Shown piece after piece: positions 31,792 through 40,870 of a DNA stretch of 64,000 bases; the stretch's first letter is position 1; each line of letters starts with the position of its first letter. The notes beneath the pieces are model-generated. The model was not told where the DNA came from. It was given only the letters and a program-made list of their open reading frames with translations, and did no database searches. Source of the DNA: CAWUEX02 sp963921305 (lineage in GTDB: Bacteria; Pseudomonadota; Alphaproteobacteria; Rhodospirillales; Rhodospirillaceae); NCBI GenBank assembly GCA_963921305.4, contig CAWUEX030000003.1:1-64000 (forward strand), given 5' to 3'. The position numbers were made by a program, and so were the translations under genes.

Positions 31792-33150
31792 GTGAAGGTT
31801 CCCGTTGTCTCGACGCTGCTATCCCGCCTGAAAGGAGCACTCGGTCCCGCCGAGGGCGATGTTTCCTCTCGCGTCCGGTCACCGCGCGACGTGCTGGAAG
31901 ATGATGAACTGAGCATGACATTTGCGACATTGCTCGACGACCGCGAAAGCAAATCCTATGGCACGGTGCAAATTCTGACCCTGTCCCAGTTCCGCCAGGA
32001 CCTTGGCGACATTTGGGACAGTTACGAGAAAAACATCCTGTTGATCGCCGAAACCACAGTGGATCGCATGCTCGGCAGGTCGCAGACGGCGATCCGCGAA
32101 GATGACGAAACCTGGCTGCTGGTCACACCGGACCTAACCCCGGGTGAAGCCGAACGGTTCGCTGAACGCATTGCATCGGTGATCGGCGAAAAACTCATCG
32201 GCGCACGTTTTGAAGCGACGGCGTCAGCGAGCTCTGATGCAGACGCAACACCGCTGACCGGCCCGCTGGATATCACCCAGGCCGTTCAAGCCGACGGCAC
32301 AATCAACCGGTCGTCGATCTCGCAGGCCCTTTCGAATGCCCAAGCCGTGATCGCCGCGCGTGCGAAAGCCAAGCGGCAAGAAGAGGAGAAAGCTGAGACC
32401 GGTGAGCAGGATGTTAAGCCGGCAGATCCGCCGGCAGAGTTTGTCTCCGCCGAACCGGGACTCAAAATTCAGTATTGGCCCGCGTGGTCGGCGGACTCTC
32501 AGTCGATCGATACGTTCTTTTGCCGTCCCGTGAGCCCAGCAGGCGGCGATCCCTTCAGGCGCGAAGACCCGCGGCAGATTGCGGCGAACGCGGTCGCCAT
32601 AGCCCGCGGCTGCGCTGTGACGCTGAACGGTATGATCAAGGACAGTGTTCGGGCCAAGCTGGTCGCTCCCATTCCATATGCCGCGCTGATGTCGTCCGCC
32701 CAGCGTTCGATTCTGCAGGCGTTTGAAAAACTGCACGAGAGCCATCGCTTTCTCTATCTGCGTTTGGAAATCGTCGATGTACCCGCGGTTGTGACCCTGC
32801 CGACTCTTCTCACGGCACGACAGGTGCTTGAGCCATTGGCACGCGACATCGGTATCCTGACCGACCTCGGCACGCCCAACCGCGTGGTCCTCTCCGCCAG
32901 CAAAGTCATGATCGGGGCCGACGCCGACGCCAGTTCAGGGGACGTCCTTACCGACCTGGAAGCATTTCACACTGCCTGTCAGGGCAGACCCACTTACGTT
33001 GTCGGTCTGTCCTCCCCCCAAGAAGTCAAAACCGCTGTATACGCCGGATTCAACGAGGTCGGGGGGAGCGCGGTTAAGCCGCCTTTGACGAAACGGCCAG
33101 AGGGAACCACACCAATGCTGCGGGATAAATTGCTATCTGGTGAAAGCTGA
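31792..33150 (+). CDS. degenerate GGDEF-like / regulatory protein
   Basis: A 452-residue soluble protein from a GTG at 31792. Residues 40-140 (MTFATLLDDRESKSYG, DETWLLVTPDLTPGEAERFAERIASVIGEKLIGARF) have the strand-helix rhythm of a GGDEF-fold domain, but the GGDEF signature is replaced by DDETWL. A low-complexity charged linker (AKAKRQEEEKAETGEQ) precedes a C-terminal part that begins IQYWPAWSADSQSIDTFFCRP, the kind of sequence that begins EAL-like domains, without the EAL motif. If correct it is a catalytically dead second-messenger-type protein. The fold is a judgement by eye. Confidence 0.45.
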   Translation: MKVPVVSTLLSRLKGALGPAEGDVSSRVRSPRDVLEDDELSMTFATLLDDRESKSYGTVQILTLSQFRQDLGDIWDSYEKNILLIAETTVDRMLGRSQTAIREDDETWLLVTPDLTPGEAERFAERIASVIGEKLIGARFEATASASSDADATPLTGPLDITQAVQADGTINRSSISQALSNAQAVIAARAKAKRQEEEKAETGEQDVKPADPPAEFVSAEPGLKIQYWPAWSADSQSIDTFFCRPVSPAGGDPFRREDPRQIAANAVAIARGCAVTLNGMIKDSVRAKLVAPIPYAALMSSAQRSILQAFEKLHESHRFLYLRLEIVDVPAVVTLPTLLTARQVLEPLARDIGILTDLGTPNRVVLSASKVMIGADADASSGDVLTDLEAFHTACQGRPTYVVGLSSPQEVKTAVYAGFNEVGGSAVKPPLTKRPEGTTPMLRDKLLSGES

Positions 33151-33154
33151 GTAG

Positions 33155-34450
33155 CTAAAACGCGCCGTGGTCCTTAAGGACCTTCTCGACATTCTCGCCC
33201 ATCATGATGCTGTAGCGGATATCGAATTCCTTTTTGAGCGACGCCATCGCTTCGTCGACAATAGACGGCCAAATCTCTTTCGGAATGGCAACCACACCAT
33301 CGTCGTCGGCGAAAATATAGTCGCCGTTGTTGATGGTCACATCGCCGATCTGGATGGGGCGGTTCATCGCCGCGACCGTGCCTTCGTATTTGATGTCGTG
33401 ACTGTAAATACCCTTGGCGAAGACCGAAAACTCGAGATCATTCAACGCCCGCGAGTCACGGGTATAGCTGTCGACCACCGCACCTACTGCGCCGGAACGA
33501 ATGGCGATGTTGGCGTTGAGATCACCGAAATAGGCGGCGTCCGAGACTTCACTTTGCACGACGATAACGTCTCCCGGGCGGACGAAATCGTATGTGCCGA
33601 GCGCATCGTAAATGCCGTGCCAGTCGTCACCCTTGCGCAGGCGCTTCAGTTCGAGGGTCTTGGCCACACCCAGCACGGACCGGCCACTGACCCGCTGGAA
33701 ACCAGGCGGCAGCAACGTCTTAATTTTGCGGTCTTTGGAAATATCGGCCAGCAAGGACGAATACAGGTGCGGCCGGATGGCATCGAGATTGGCGTTGTGG
33801 ACGGCGCGGTAGCCGGCACAAATACGTTCGGCCAACGCCAGATCGTCGGGCCAGTTGAGGTCGACTGCCTCTTCTTCCGTCAGTTCAAACAGTATGGGCT
33901 TGGCGCCGAATCTTTTCTCAGGCGGCTTTCCGTCTTTCGCTTTGACGATGTAAAGCCCCATGGACTCGATCACCGTCTCGGCAAGGTCAACGGAGTTTGG
34001 AATACGCCCCTCGCCATAGGCCGGACGACCGTTTTCCCAGCAATATTGTTTTTTCTTCTCTACAGCGACAAGAGAGTCGGCGGACGAGTCCTCTTTCAAG
34101 GCATTCAGCGCGCGGGTTAAGGTTTCCGCAGTGATGAACGGGCTGGTGCACAGGCACTGCACGTAGACATCGGCTTTGACCTGCCGGCATTCATTGGCGA
34201 AGAGTTCGTGACCGTCGGTCTTGTTCGACGCCAACGTCGGATCGCGCTCAAGGACTTTGATGTCGAGATCGGACGCCAGATCGATCAGATCCCGCGATTC
34301 CGTATCAAGATACACTTCATCGATATCGGCACACTCAAGCAGCTGGCGCAGCTTGCGCTTGAACAGATGTTCGCCGTCCAGGATCACCGTATTCTTGTTG
34401 GCGATCCGGTCGCTTTGCCCTTTAGCCGGAACAAAGGCCACCACCTTCAT
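33155..34450 (-). CDS. cytidylyltransferase - RraA-like fusion protein
   Basis: A 431-residue protein from the ATG at 34450, with GGGAGG upstream. Residues 1-205 are an acylneuraminate-type cytidylyltransferase: VVAFVPAKGQSDRIANKN is the nucleotide-binding start, DIDEVYLDTES, VYVQCLCTSPFITAETL and LNWPDDLALAERI follow the family order. Residues 215-431 are an RraA/4-hydroxy-4-methyl-2-oxoglutarate-aldolase-like domain: YDFVRPGDVIVV, FGDLNANIAIRSGAVGAVVDSYTRDS carries the G-x-L and RD motifs. The fusion suggests activation of a keto-sugar acid together with aldol chemistry or binding, inferred. Confidence 0.78.
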   Translation of the reverse strand: MKVVAFVPAKGQSDRIANKNTVILDGEHLFKRKLRQLLECADIDEVYLDTESRDLIDLASDLDIKVLERDPTLASNKTDGHELFANECRQVKADVYVQCLCTSPFITAETLTRALNALKEDSSADSLVAVEKKKQYCWENGRPAYGEGRIPNSVDLAETVIESMGLYIVKAKDGKPPEKRFGAKPILFELTEEEAVDLNWPDDLALAERICAGYRAVHNANLDAIRPHLYSSLLADISKDRKIKTLLPPGFQRVSGRSVLGVAKTLELKRLRKGDDWHGIYDALGTYDFVRPGDVIVVQSEVSDAAYFGDLNANIAIRSGAVGAVVDSYTRDSRALNDLEFSVFAKGIYSHDIKYEGTVAAMNRPIQIGDVTINNGDYIFADDDGVVAIPKEIWPSIVDEAMASLKKEFDIRYSIMMGENVEKVLKDHGAF

Positions 34451-34587
34451 GGCGCCCTCCCTCACATTCACACACGTCTCTCAGTGTAACCTTATTCGGG
34501 CGACGTTAAGAAAACGTTGTGGCAAGCGTAATTCCCTGATTTTGTAGCGTTTTCGTGTGCGATTTGACCGCAGGAGCACCCCGGCAT

Positions 34588-37227
34588 ATGAGCCAGGCCG
34601 ACCTAGAGCCCATCTATCTGAAAGACTACGCACCTCCGGCCTTTCTGGCGGATACGGCCGAACTGACCTTTGACCTTGATCCGGCAAAGACACGGGTGGT
34701 GTCGCGGGTGGCCTACCGGCGCAATCCTGCGGCGACTGTCCGACAGAGTGAAATCGTTCTCAATGGCGAGCACATGGACCTGGTGTCCGTCGCGCTGGAC
34801 GGCGCCTCTCTGACGCAAGACGCCTACGACGTCACAGACGACGCCCTCTGTATTCCTGATGTGCCAGACAGTTTTATCTTGGAAATTGAGACAGCGTTTT
34901 CGCCGCAAGACAACAAGGCGCTGGAAGGTCTTTACGTCTCCAGCGGACGGTTCTGCACCCAGTGCGAACCTGAAGGCTTTCGCCGGATCACGTATTTTCT
35001 CGACCGGCCGGACGTGCTTTCCACGTTTACCGTTAAACTTATTGCCAACGCCAAGACCTATCCGCAGCTGTTGTCGAATGGCAATTTGCGCGACGCCGGT
35101 CCGCTGGATGACGGGCGGCACTATGCGATGTGGGAGGACCCCTTCCCCAAGCCCTGTTATCTGTTCGCCCTCGTCGCTGGTGACCTTGCAAGATTACATC
35201 AAGAGTTTGCGACGCGGTCCGGCAAGACTGTGGACGTCAACATGTTTGTCGAGCATGGCAAAGAGGCGCAGGCGGAATACGCAATGGACTGCCTGCTCCG
35301 CGCAATGACATGGGACGAGGACGTCTACGGCCTGGAATACGACCTCGACGAGTTCAACGTTGTCGCGGTGTCTGACTTCAATATGGGCGCGATGGAGAAC
35401 AAGTCGCTCAATATCTTTAACGACAAACTGCTGCTGGCCGATCCTGACACGGCGACCGATGATGACTACGCCCGGATCGAATCTGTGGTCGCCCACGAAT
35501 ATTTCCATAACTGGACAGGTAACCGGGTGACCTGCCGCGACTGGTTTCAGCTCAGCCTGAAAGAAGGGTTAACCGTGTTCCGGGATCAGCAGTTTTCCGA
35601 GGATGCCCGGTCAGCCGCAGTGCAGCGCATCGGCGATGTGGGCCGGCTGCGCATGTGGCAGTTTCCCGAAGATGCGGGCCCCCTCGCCCATCCGGTGCGG
35701 CCGGAGAGCTATGCCGAGATCAACAACTTCTACACCCACACAGTCTATGAAAAAGGTGCGGAAGTGGTCCGCATGGTTCACGCCCTGCTCGGGGCAGACA
35801 CCTTCCGGCGCGGTATGGATGTCTATTTCGAACGCCACGATGGCCAGGCCGTAACGTGTGAGGACTTCGTTGCCGCGATGGAGGCTGCGTCAGGCACCGA
35901 CCTCTCCCAGTTCATGCTGTGGTACAGGCAAGCAGGCACGCCGAAGCTCAAAGCTGACTACATCTTCGATTCTGAGTCGGGCTGTCTACGGCTGACAATT
36001 GATCAGTCGCTTGATCCGACGCCGGGTCAGGATGCCAAATCCCCGATGCATATCCCGTTGACCGTCGGCGTGGTCGACCGGTCTTTAGGTGCGGTGAAAT
36101 CCCGAATCCGTGGCGATAATGGTGAGCCAGAGCTAACCCATACGATTTCGCTGACCGAGACCCGTACGACCGTGGAGCTGGAGGGCATCGACAGCGCGGC
36201 TGCCGCGCCTTCGCTGAACCGCGGCTTCTCCGCACCGGTCAACGTGGATATCGATCTCAGCGCGGAAGACTTGGCAGCGACCGCCACCCATGATCCGGAC
36301 GCCTATGCGAAGTGGAATGCGCGTCAGGAATTGGCGCTTAGAGTTTTGGTGGGGGATATCGAAGGGCAGGATACAACACACGAACGAGGTCTGCTGATCA
36401 GCGGCATGCGCGCGACTTTAGAAGCACCCGGTGACGACTTGGAGCAAGCCGCGGCATTGCAGGTTCTGCCGTCGGGCCCGATGCTCGAACAGCGCCTCGA
36501 GACCATCAATCCGCTCGTTGTGCATCAGGCGCGCACATCATTGCGGCATGATGTCGCGACAGAGCTGACGGGCGTGTATGCCAGCCTGTATGACAGGCTA
36601 ACATCAGACGCGGCGTTTTCGCCTGATCCAGCATCAGTGGGACGCCGGGCATTGCGGAACGCCGCGCTGTTTAACCTGGCGGTTGGCTCGAGCGACGGTG
36701 CGGAAATCGCCTACCGGCAATTTCGAGAGGCCAGCAACATGACGGACCGCTGGGCCGCATTGGAAGCCTTGAACCATACAGATGCGCCAGAGCGGCAACT
36801 CGCCTTAGATGAGTTTCACAACCGGTTCAAAGACAATGCGTTGGTGCTTGATAAGTGGCTGACGATGGAAGCCGCGCATCCACGGGCGGAGACACTCGAC
36901 CGCGTCCGAAGCCTATTGGATCATGCGAGCTACGACAGCCGTAACCCAAACAGAATCCGCGCATTGCTCGCCACGTTTGCGTTCGGGAACGCGGTCAGTT
37001 TTCATCAGGAAAGTGGGGAGGGATATAAATTTATTGCGGACCGGATTCTTGAAATCGACGGATTTAATCCGCAATCAGCCGCGCGCCTGGCGGGGGCTTT
37101 TCAGCAGTGGGCGCGGTATGGGGATGGTTTTAAGGACCGTATGAAACAGGCTCTGCAGAGCATCGCTTCGGCGGGGCGCCTGTCACAGGATGTGAAGGAA
37201 ATCGTTGTAAAATCGCTCGACCAGTAG
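34588..37227 (+). CDS. pepN: aminopeptidase N (M1 family)
   Basis: A 879-residue protein, close to E. coli PepN (870). The exopeptidase motif GAMEN is at 267-271 and the zinc site HEYFHNW at 303-309, with ligands H303, H307 and E326 in NRVTCRDWFQLSLKEGLT. YLKDYAPPAFL near the start and the PQFMLWYRQAGTP-like segment near 450 are typical of the PepN branch. It removes N-terminal residues from peptides in the cytoplasm. I chose the ATG at 34588, preceded by AGGAG; an earlier in-frame start adds eleven residues. Confidence 0.95.
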   Translation: MSQADLEPIYLKDYAPPAFLADTAELTFDLDPAKTRVVSRVAYRRNPAATVRQSEIVLNGEHMDLVSVALDGASLTQDAYDVTDDALCIPDVPDSFILEIETAFSPQDNKALEGLYVSSGRFCTQCEPEGFRRITYFLDRPDVLSTFTVKLIANAKTYPQLLSNGNLRDAGPLDDGRHYAMWEDPFPKPCYLFALVAGDLARLHQEFATRSGKTVDVNMFVEHGKEAQAEYAMDCLLRAMTWDEDVYGLEYDLDEFNVVAVSDFNMGAMENKSLNIFNDKLLLADPDTATDDDYARIESVVAHEYFHNWTGNRVTCRDWFQLSLKEGLTVFRDQQFSEDARSAAVQRIGDVGRLRMWQFPEDAGPLAHPVRPESYAEINNFYTHTVYEKGAEVVRMVHALLGADTFRRGMDVYFERHDGQAVTCEDFVAAMEAASGTDLSQFMLWYRQAGTPKLKADYIFDSESGCLRLTIDQSLDPTPGQDAKSPMHIPLTVGVVDRSLGAVKSRIRGDNGEPELTHTISLTETRTTVELEGIDSAAAAPSLNRGFSAPVNVDIDLSAEDLAATATHDPDAYAKWNARQELALRVLVGDIEGQDTTHERGLLISGMRATLEAPGDDLEQAAALQVLPSGPMLEQRLETINPLVVHQARTSLRHDVATELTGVYASLYDRLTSDAAFSPDPASVGRRALRNAALFNLAVGSSDGAEIAYRQFREASNMTDRWAALEALNHTDAPERQLALDEFHNRFKDNALVLDKWLTMEAAHPRAETLDRVRSLLDHASYDSRNPNRIRALLATFAFGNAVSFHQESGEGYKFIADRILEIDGFNPQSAARLAGAFQQWARYGDGFKDRMKQALQSIASAGRLSQDVKEIVVKSLDQ

Positions 37228-37238
37228 AGAGGCCGCGG

Positions 37239-38447
37239 TCAGGCGTCAAATCGCTGGGCGAGCGCCGGCACGTAAGACGGCGTTCGGACAGTTATCGAGA
37301 TATGCTTCCCCTCCGCCTGACTCAGCAGGTCCGACATATCCCGGCAGTAGGACCAATACTCTTCTTCATAGTTGCGTTGCCAGAAACCACTGTGAACACG
37401 ATGGGTCACGGCCATTTTACTCATGTAGTCATCTTCACCGGCATGGGACCACGGCTTTGTCGCCTCGGCGAAGGACATACCGTCACAACCGTAGATGTCG
37501 ATGTTTTTTGAGATGGTGCAGACCACAGGCAGGACCAACATAGTGAATATGTTGGCGGTGGCCGCGGTGAGATACTCGGTACGGAGATCCAGATTGAATT
37601 CGGCACGGCGGTCATTGCCGATGCCGATGATGCGGTCATGACAGGACTCAGGTGTGACCATCCGGAAGTACGGCACGTAGCCAAGCTGTGTGAAGAGAAC
37701 ACGGGAGGGGTCTTCCAGAGCGTGCCCAAGGTCGCGCCGGAACTGCCCGGCGTAAAGGGAGACGCCGCAGTGCTGAACCGGATCGCCGCAGAACAACAAT
37801 TCGGGCTTTAAATAGTCGAGCGCTTTTTGATCGCCGAGGGTGGAATTGCAAATCGCGGTAACTGAATCACCGAGATCTTCTTGGTGTTCGACCGCTTGGC
37901 CGAGCGAAGGCCCATTGCCAAAAGCGCTAATCTTGCGTCCCTGCCAGCGGTTCGCAAACCGGCAAAAAGTTTGGTAAGAATTTTCAACCAGCGCTGAGAG
38001 TTCTTCCTGACTCCATAAGGAGTAGGCAAAGCGAATGGTCTCAAGGGTTTCCTGCTGCCGCCGCTGAGGGTCAACAAGGACCGCTTCCGCTTTACTGTCA
38101 CGCGCAATACGTTGCGCCTTGCCCACAACCGCACCATCACCCGTGTTCCATACCAGAACCCCGGACAAATTTTCGTTACTTGAAACATCGGCGGCAGTGA
38201 TTTCGAACTTACCCCGAAACAGTTCTGTGAACTTTGCAATATCCGGATCGAAATCTGGGGTTAAGTGCGCGGTCGCATCGGAGAGAATCGCATCAATGTC
38301 GAGGGACGTCCGGTCAGCTCCATCGTACGGCAGAATGATCCGGTCGAGACGATCGGCCATGGGCGCAAAATGCCACACAGTCCGGAACAGCTGATCGAGC
38401 ATGGACCGGGTGTCGGCGAACGCTGGATAGAACAAAAGAGTCCCCAT
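37239..38447 (-). CDS. GNGPSL-motif protein (MptE/DUF115- or GT42-like fold)
   Basis: A 402-residue protein. KISAFGNGPSLGQAVEH (GNGPSL at 177-182) followed by VTAICNST, PELLFCGDP and a later ATANIFTMLVLPVVCTI then IDIYGCDGMSF match the pattern shared by MptE-like DUF115 proteins and GT42 sialyltransferases, which bind CMP- or similar nucleotides. The N-terminal 170 residues are not recognised. A CMP-sugar synthetase-like fusion lies 2.8 kb away, so a sugar-transfer role is possible. It converges with pepN (11 bp between stops). Confidence 0.5.
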   Translation of the reverse strand: MGTLLFYPAFADTRSMLDQLFRTVWHFAPMADRLDRIILPYDGADRTSLDIDAILSDATAHLTPDFDPDIAKFTELFRGKFEITAADVSSNENLSGVLVWNTGDGAVVGKAQRIARDSKAEAVLVDPQRRQQETLETIRFAYSLWSQEELSALVENSYQTFCRFANRWQGRKISAFGNGPSLGQAVEHQEDLGDSVTAICNSTLGDQKALDYLKPELLFCGDPVQHCGVSLYAGQFRRDLGHALEDPSRVLFTQLGYVPYFRMVTPESCHDRIIGIGNDRRAEFNLDLRTEYLTAATANIFTMLVLPVVCTISKNIDIYGCDGMSFAEATKPWSHAGEDDYMSKMAVTHRVHSGFWQRNYEEEYWSYCRDMSDLLSQAEGKHISITVRTPSYVPALAQRFDA

Positions 38448-38648
38448 ACCCTTATGTAACAGAGGCCCTCCCCCCAGTTCGACACAAAAACTTATCCGAG
38501 GTGTGGCTATCTCCCTGGCATCAGCACCAAGGCATCACAGGGATTTGAACCGCGCCACCAATTGGGGACGTTTCAGGCTTTAAACCATACCGCGTTTTGT
38601 GCAGTAATTCGGGCGTCGCGTTCATCCGCACCAAAAAAGGACAGGAAG

Positions 38649-39509
38649 ATGACACTTATGAGACGCTCATTTCTGTGCGCCGCTGCCGTCGCAGCCGCAC
38701 TCACCGGTTCGCAAGCTTTTGCGGACGGCCACATGGATTCCACGGATATGCGCTTACGCGCTGCCATCACCGGCGACCACCGCGACGAAGCAAAGGTCGC
38801 GCGTGACACGTATCGCAACCCGTATGAAACGCTGAAGTTTTTCGGGCTTGAGGAGGACATGACCGTTCTTGAGATTTTCGCTCAAGGGGGTTGGTATGCA
38901 GAGATTATTGCTCCGGTCGTAGCAGGCACCGGAAAGTACTACGCGGCATTGCCAGACCCGAATGTCAGTGAACGTTCGCAAGGTATGACCGACAGATTTG
39001 TGGCGATGTTGGACTCGAATCGCGATCTCTATGGCGACGCCGAGGTCACAGCTATCGGACCCAATGCGACCCAACCGATCGAGCCGGGAACAGCTGATTT
39101 GGTTTTGACGTTCCGCAATCTCCACAACTGGATGAGCCAAGACAACGTCGATACCATGATCGAGATCATGTACAACTCCGCCAAGCCCGGCGGGTACCTG
39201 GGTATTGTCGAACACCGGGGCAACCCGATGGTTGAGCAGGACCCGAAAGCACGCTCGGGTTATGTCAACGAGGGTTACACGATCAAGTTGTTCGAGGACG
39301 CCGGCTGGCAATTGGTCGCGTCGTCAGACGTCAACAACAATCCGATGGATGACAAAGACTATGAAGGCCGCGTGTGGCGTTTGCCGCCGACGCTGCGGTA
39401 TTTCGGACGTGAAGGGTTCCCCAACTTGGAAGGTGAAGACCGCCGTAAAAGTTTGGCAATCGGCGAGAGCGATCGTTATACGCTCCTCTTTGTCAAACCA
39501 GCCGAATAA
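38649..39509 (+). CDS. exported class I methyltransferase-like protein (COG4798 type)
   Basis: A 286-residue protein from the ATG at 38649. A signal peptide (RRSFLCAAAVAAALTGSQAFA) is clear. The body has TVLEIFAQGGWYAEIIAPVV (motif I in altered form), YYAALPDPN, ADLVLTFRNLHNWM and AKPGGYLGIVEHRG, the order of a SAM methyltransferase, as in the COG4798 predicted methyltransferases. Since SAM is cytoplasmic, the export signal raises the question whether it methylates at all. A strong terminator follows, then an HTG hydrolase gene. Confidence 0.72.
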   Translation: MTLMRRSFLCAAAVAAALTGSQAFADGHMDSTDMRLRAAITGDHRDEAKVARDTYRNPYETLKFFGLEEDMTVLEIFAQGGWYAEIIAPVVAGTGKYYAALPDPNVSERSQGMTDRFVAMLDSNRDLYGDAEVTAIGPNATQPIEPGTADLVLTFRNLHNWMSQDNVDTMIEIMYNSAKPGGYLGIVEHRGNPMVEQDPKARSGYVNEGYTIKLFEDAGWQLVASSDVNNNPMDDKDYEGRVWRLPPTLRYFGREGFPNLEGEDRRKSLAIGESDRYTLLFVKPAE

Positions 39510-39526
39510 AAATAACTCGCGTTTGT

Positions 39527-39556
39527 CCCCTCGCCCTCTGGGCGGGGGGATTTTTT
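39527..39556 (+). terminator. rho-independent terminator
   Basis: CCCCTCGCCC and GGGCGGGGGG form a ten-pair GC-rich stem (with one T-G pair) around TCT, followed by ATTTTTT. It lies 17 bp after the exported methyltransferase and just before the hydrolase gene. Confidence 0.85.
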
Positions 39557-39572
39557 ATGCCGTGATACAGAT

Positions 39573-40373
39573 ATGACCATTCAACGCTCCTACATCGACA
39601 GTAAGTTTGGGCATCTCCACATTCGGCGCGCCGGTCCGGAGCGAAATGAAGACATTAAGCGTCCGCCGCTGGTGTGCTTCCATCAGAGCCCGCAATCAGG
39701 CCGTGTCTTCACGGAAGTGCTGAAGGGCCTGAGCGTCGACCGGATCGTATACGCGCCCGACACGCCGGGGTTTGGTGAGTCGGACCCGCCGGAAGAATTT
39801 CCGGAGATCGGTGACTTCGCCGACGCGATGGAGTCTTTGATCAAAGCTGAAGAACTAAGCGAATTCGATATTTTGGGATACCACACGGGCGCGCTGGTGG
39901 GGACCGAACTCGCGGTCCGTCACCCGGACCGCGTGCGACGGCTGGTGCTCATCGGTCTGCCCGTGCTGAAGCAAGAAGAGATCGATGCTTTTTTTGCACA
40001 GCCATGGCCCGTGCCGATGGAGGAAGACGGGTCGCACATAACCGCGGAATGGGAGCGCTCGGTGAAGTGGGCCGGACCGGGTATGACATTGCCGCTGATT
40101 CAGCGCGGCTTCGTCGACAAACTAAAAGCGGGCGACCGGGCTTTTTGGGGCGGGCGTGCGGCGATGCTGTATCCGCTCGCCGAGAAGCTTCCGCAAATCA
40201 AACATCCGATTCTCGCCATCGGGCCCAAGGACGACCTTTGGGATATCTCGCCGCGTTCAGAATCCTTACTGCAAAACGGCACCTTCGAACGCTGGCCAGA
40301 TCATGGCTTCGGTTTATTCGATGTTGCCGGCCCAGCCATCCTGGACAAAATCCGGTCCCATCTAGACACGTAG
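39573..40373 (+). CDS. alpha/beta hydrolase with HTG elbow (third paralogue)
   Basis: A 266-residue cytoplasmic protein. LVCFHQSPQSGRVF, YAPDTPGFGESDPP and DILGYHTGALVGTELAVRHPDRV show the same subfamily as the pair at 8509-10308, with T105 at the nucleophile position. The end is intact: KDDLWD offers an acid and WPDHGFGLFD the catalytic histidine, so this copy has a complete Thr/Asp/His set. Its substrate is unknown; it lies between an exported methyltransferase-like gene and a cluster of aldehyde-oxidising enzymes. Confidence 0.82.
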   Translation: MTIQRSYIDSKFGHLHIRRAGPERNEDIKRPPLVCFHQSPQSGRVFTEVLKGLSVDRIVYAPDTPGFGESDPPEEFPEIGDFADAMESLIKAEELSEFDILGYHTGALVGTELAVRHPDRVRRLVLIGLPVLKQEEIDAFFAQPWPVPMEEDGSHITAEWERSVKWAGPGMTLPLIQRGFVDKLKAGDRAFWGGRAAMLYPLAEKLPQIKHPILAIGPKDDLWDISPRSESLLQNGTFERWPDHGFGLFDVAGPAILDKIRSHLDT

Positions 40374-40392
40374 TGCGCCCGAATTTCCGGGG

Positions 40393-40725
40393 CTATTGAT
40401 CCAACCTCTGAAGCGCAAACCTGAGCGCTTCCTGGGGCGACATCCCCTCACCCAACGCCTCAGAGTAAGGCGCAAACATATCCGAGGCGATTTGCTCGAA
40501 TACCGTCTCCGGAATGCCGTGTTCGAGAGCCACCTGCTTGGCGGCATGAAGCCCAACATTAAAGGCCTGGGAGGCGTCAGCGCCGGTGGCTTGCGCCTGC
40601 ATGAACGCCGTATAGAGCGCCTCTTCCACTGGATCGTCTGACGGCTCAGGCGCTTGTTCCTGTGCGGCGGCAGACTCTTCTGGGTGCTGCGGCGCCTGTT
40701 CGGGTCCGTCTTCAAAATCGCTCAT
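40393..40725 (-). CDS. small acidic protein of unknown function
   Basis: A 110-residue protein from the ATG at 40725, preceded by GGGGGAGG. The first 35 residues are Gln/Glu/Pro/Ala-rich and probably disordered (PEQAPQHPEESAAAQEQAPEP). The remainder is helical (EEALYTAFMQAQATGADASQAFNVGLHAAKQVA, IASDMFAPYSEALGEGMSPQEALRFAL). No family is recognised. Confidence 0.6.
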   Translation of the reverse strand: MSDFEDGPEQAPQHPEESAAAQEQAPEPSDDPVEEALYTAFMQAQATGADASQAFNVGLHAAKQVALEHGIPETVFEQIASDMFAPYSEALGEGMSPQEALRFALQRLDQ

Positions 40726-40870
40726 ATCGTCCTCCCCCGACCTTAGCAGAGTCCGCACAAATGCTCGTTCTTCCGCCAGTCAATGCACGATCATAGGTGA
40801 TTTTGTTGGCGCTGTCGCCGTTTGCGAGTAAAACACCTAACCCCTACCCAATCAGCTCACGAGCCCGTTC

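Noticed and set aside
33167..34120. 317-codon open frame antisense to the cytidylyltransferase fusion
   Set aside because: The sense strand has recognisable domains and a good ribosome site; the antisense product has none.
38532..38551. tRNA T-loop-like sequence (complement of GGTTCAAATCC)
   Set aside because: The flanking bases do not form a T stem or any acceptor stem; no cloverleaf can be drawn.
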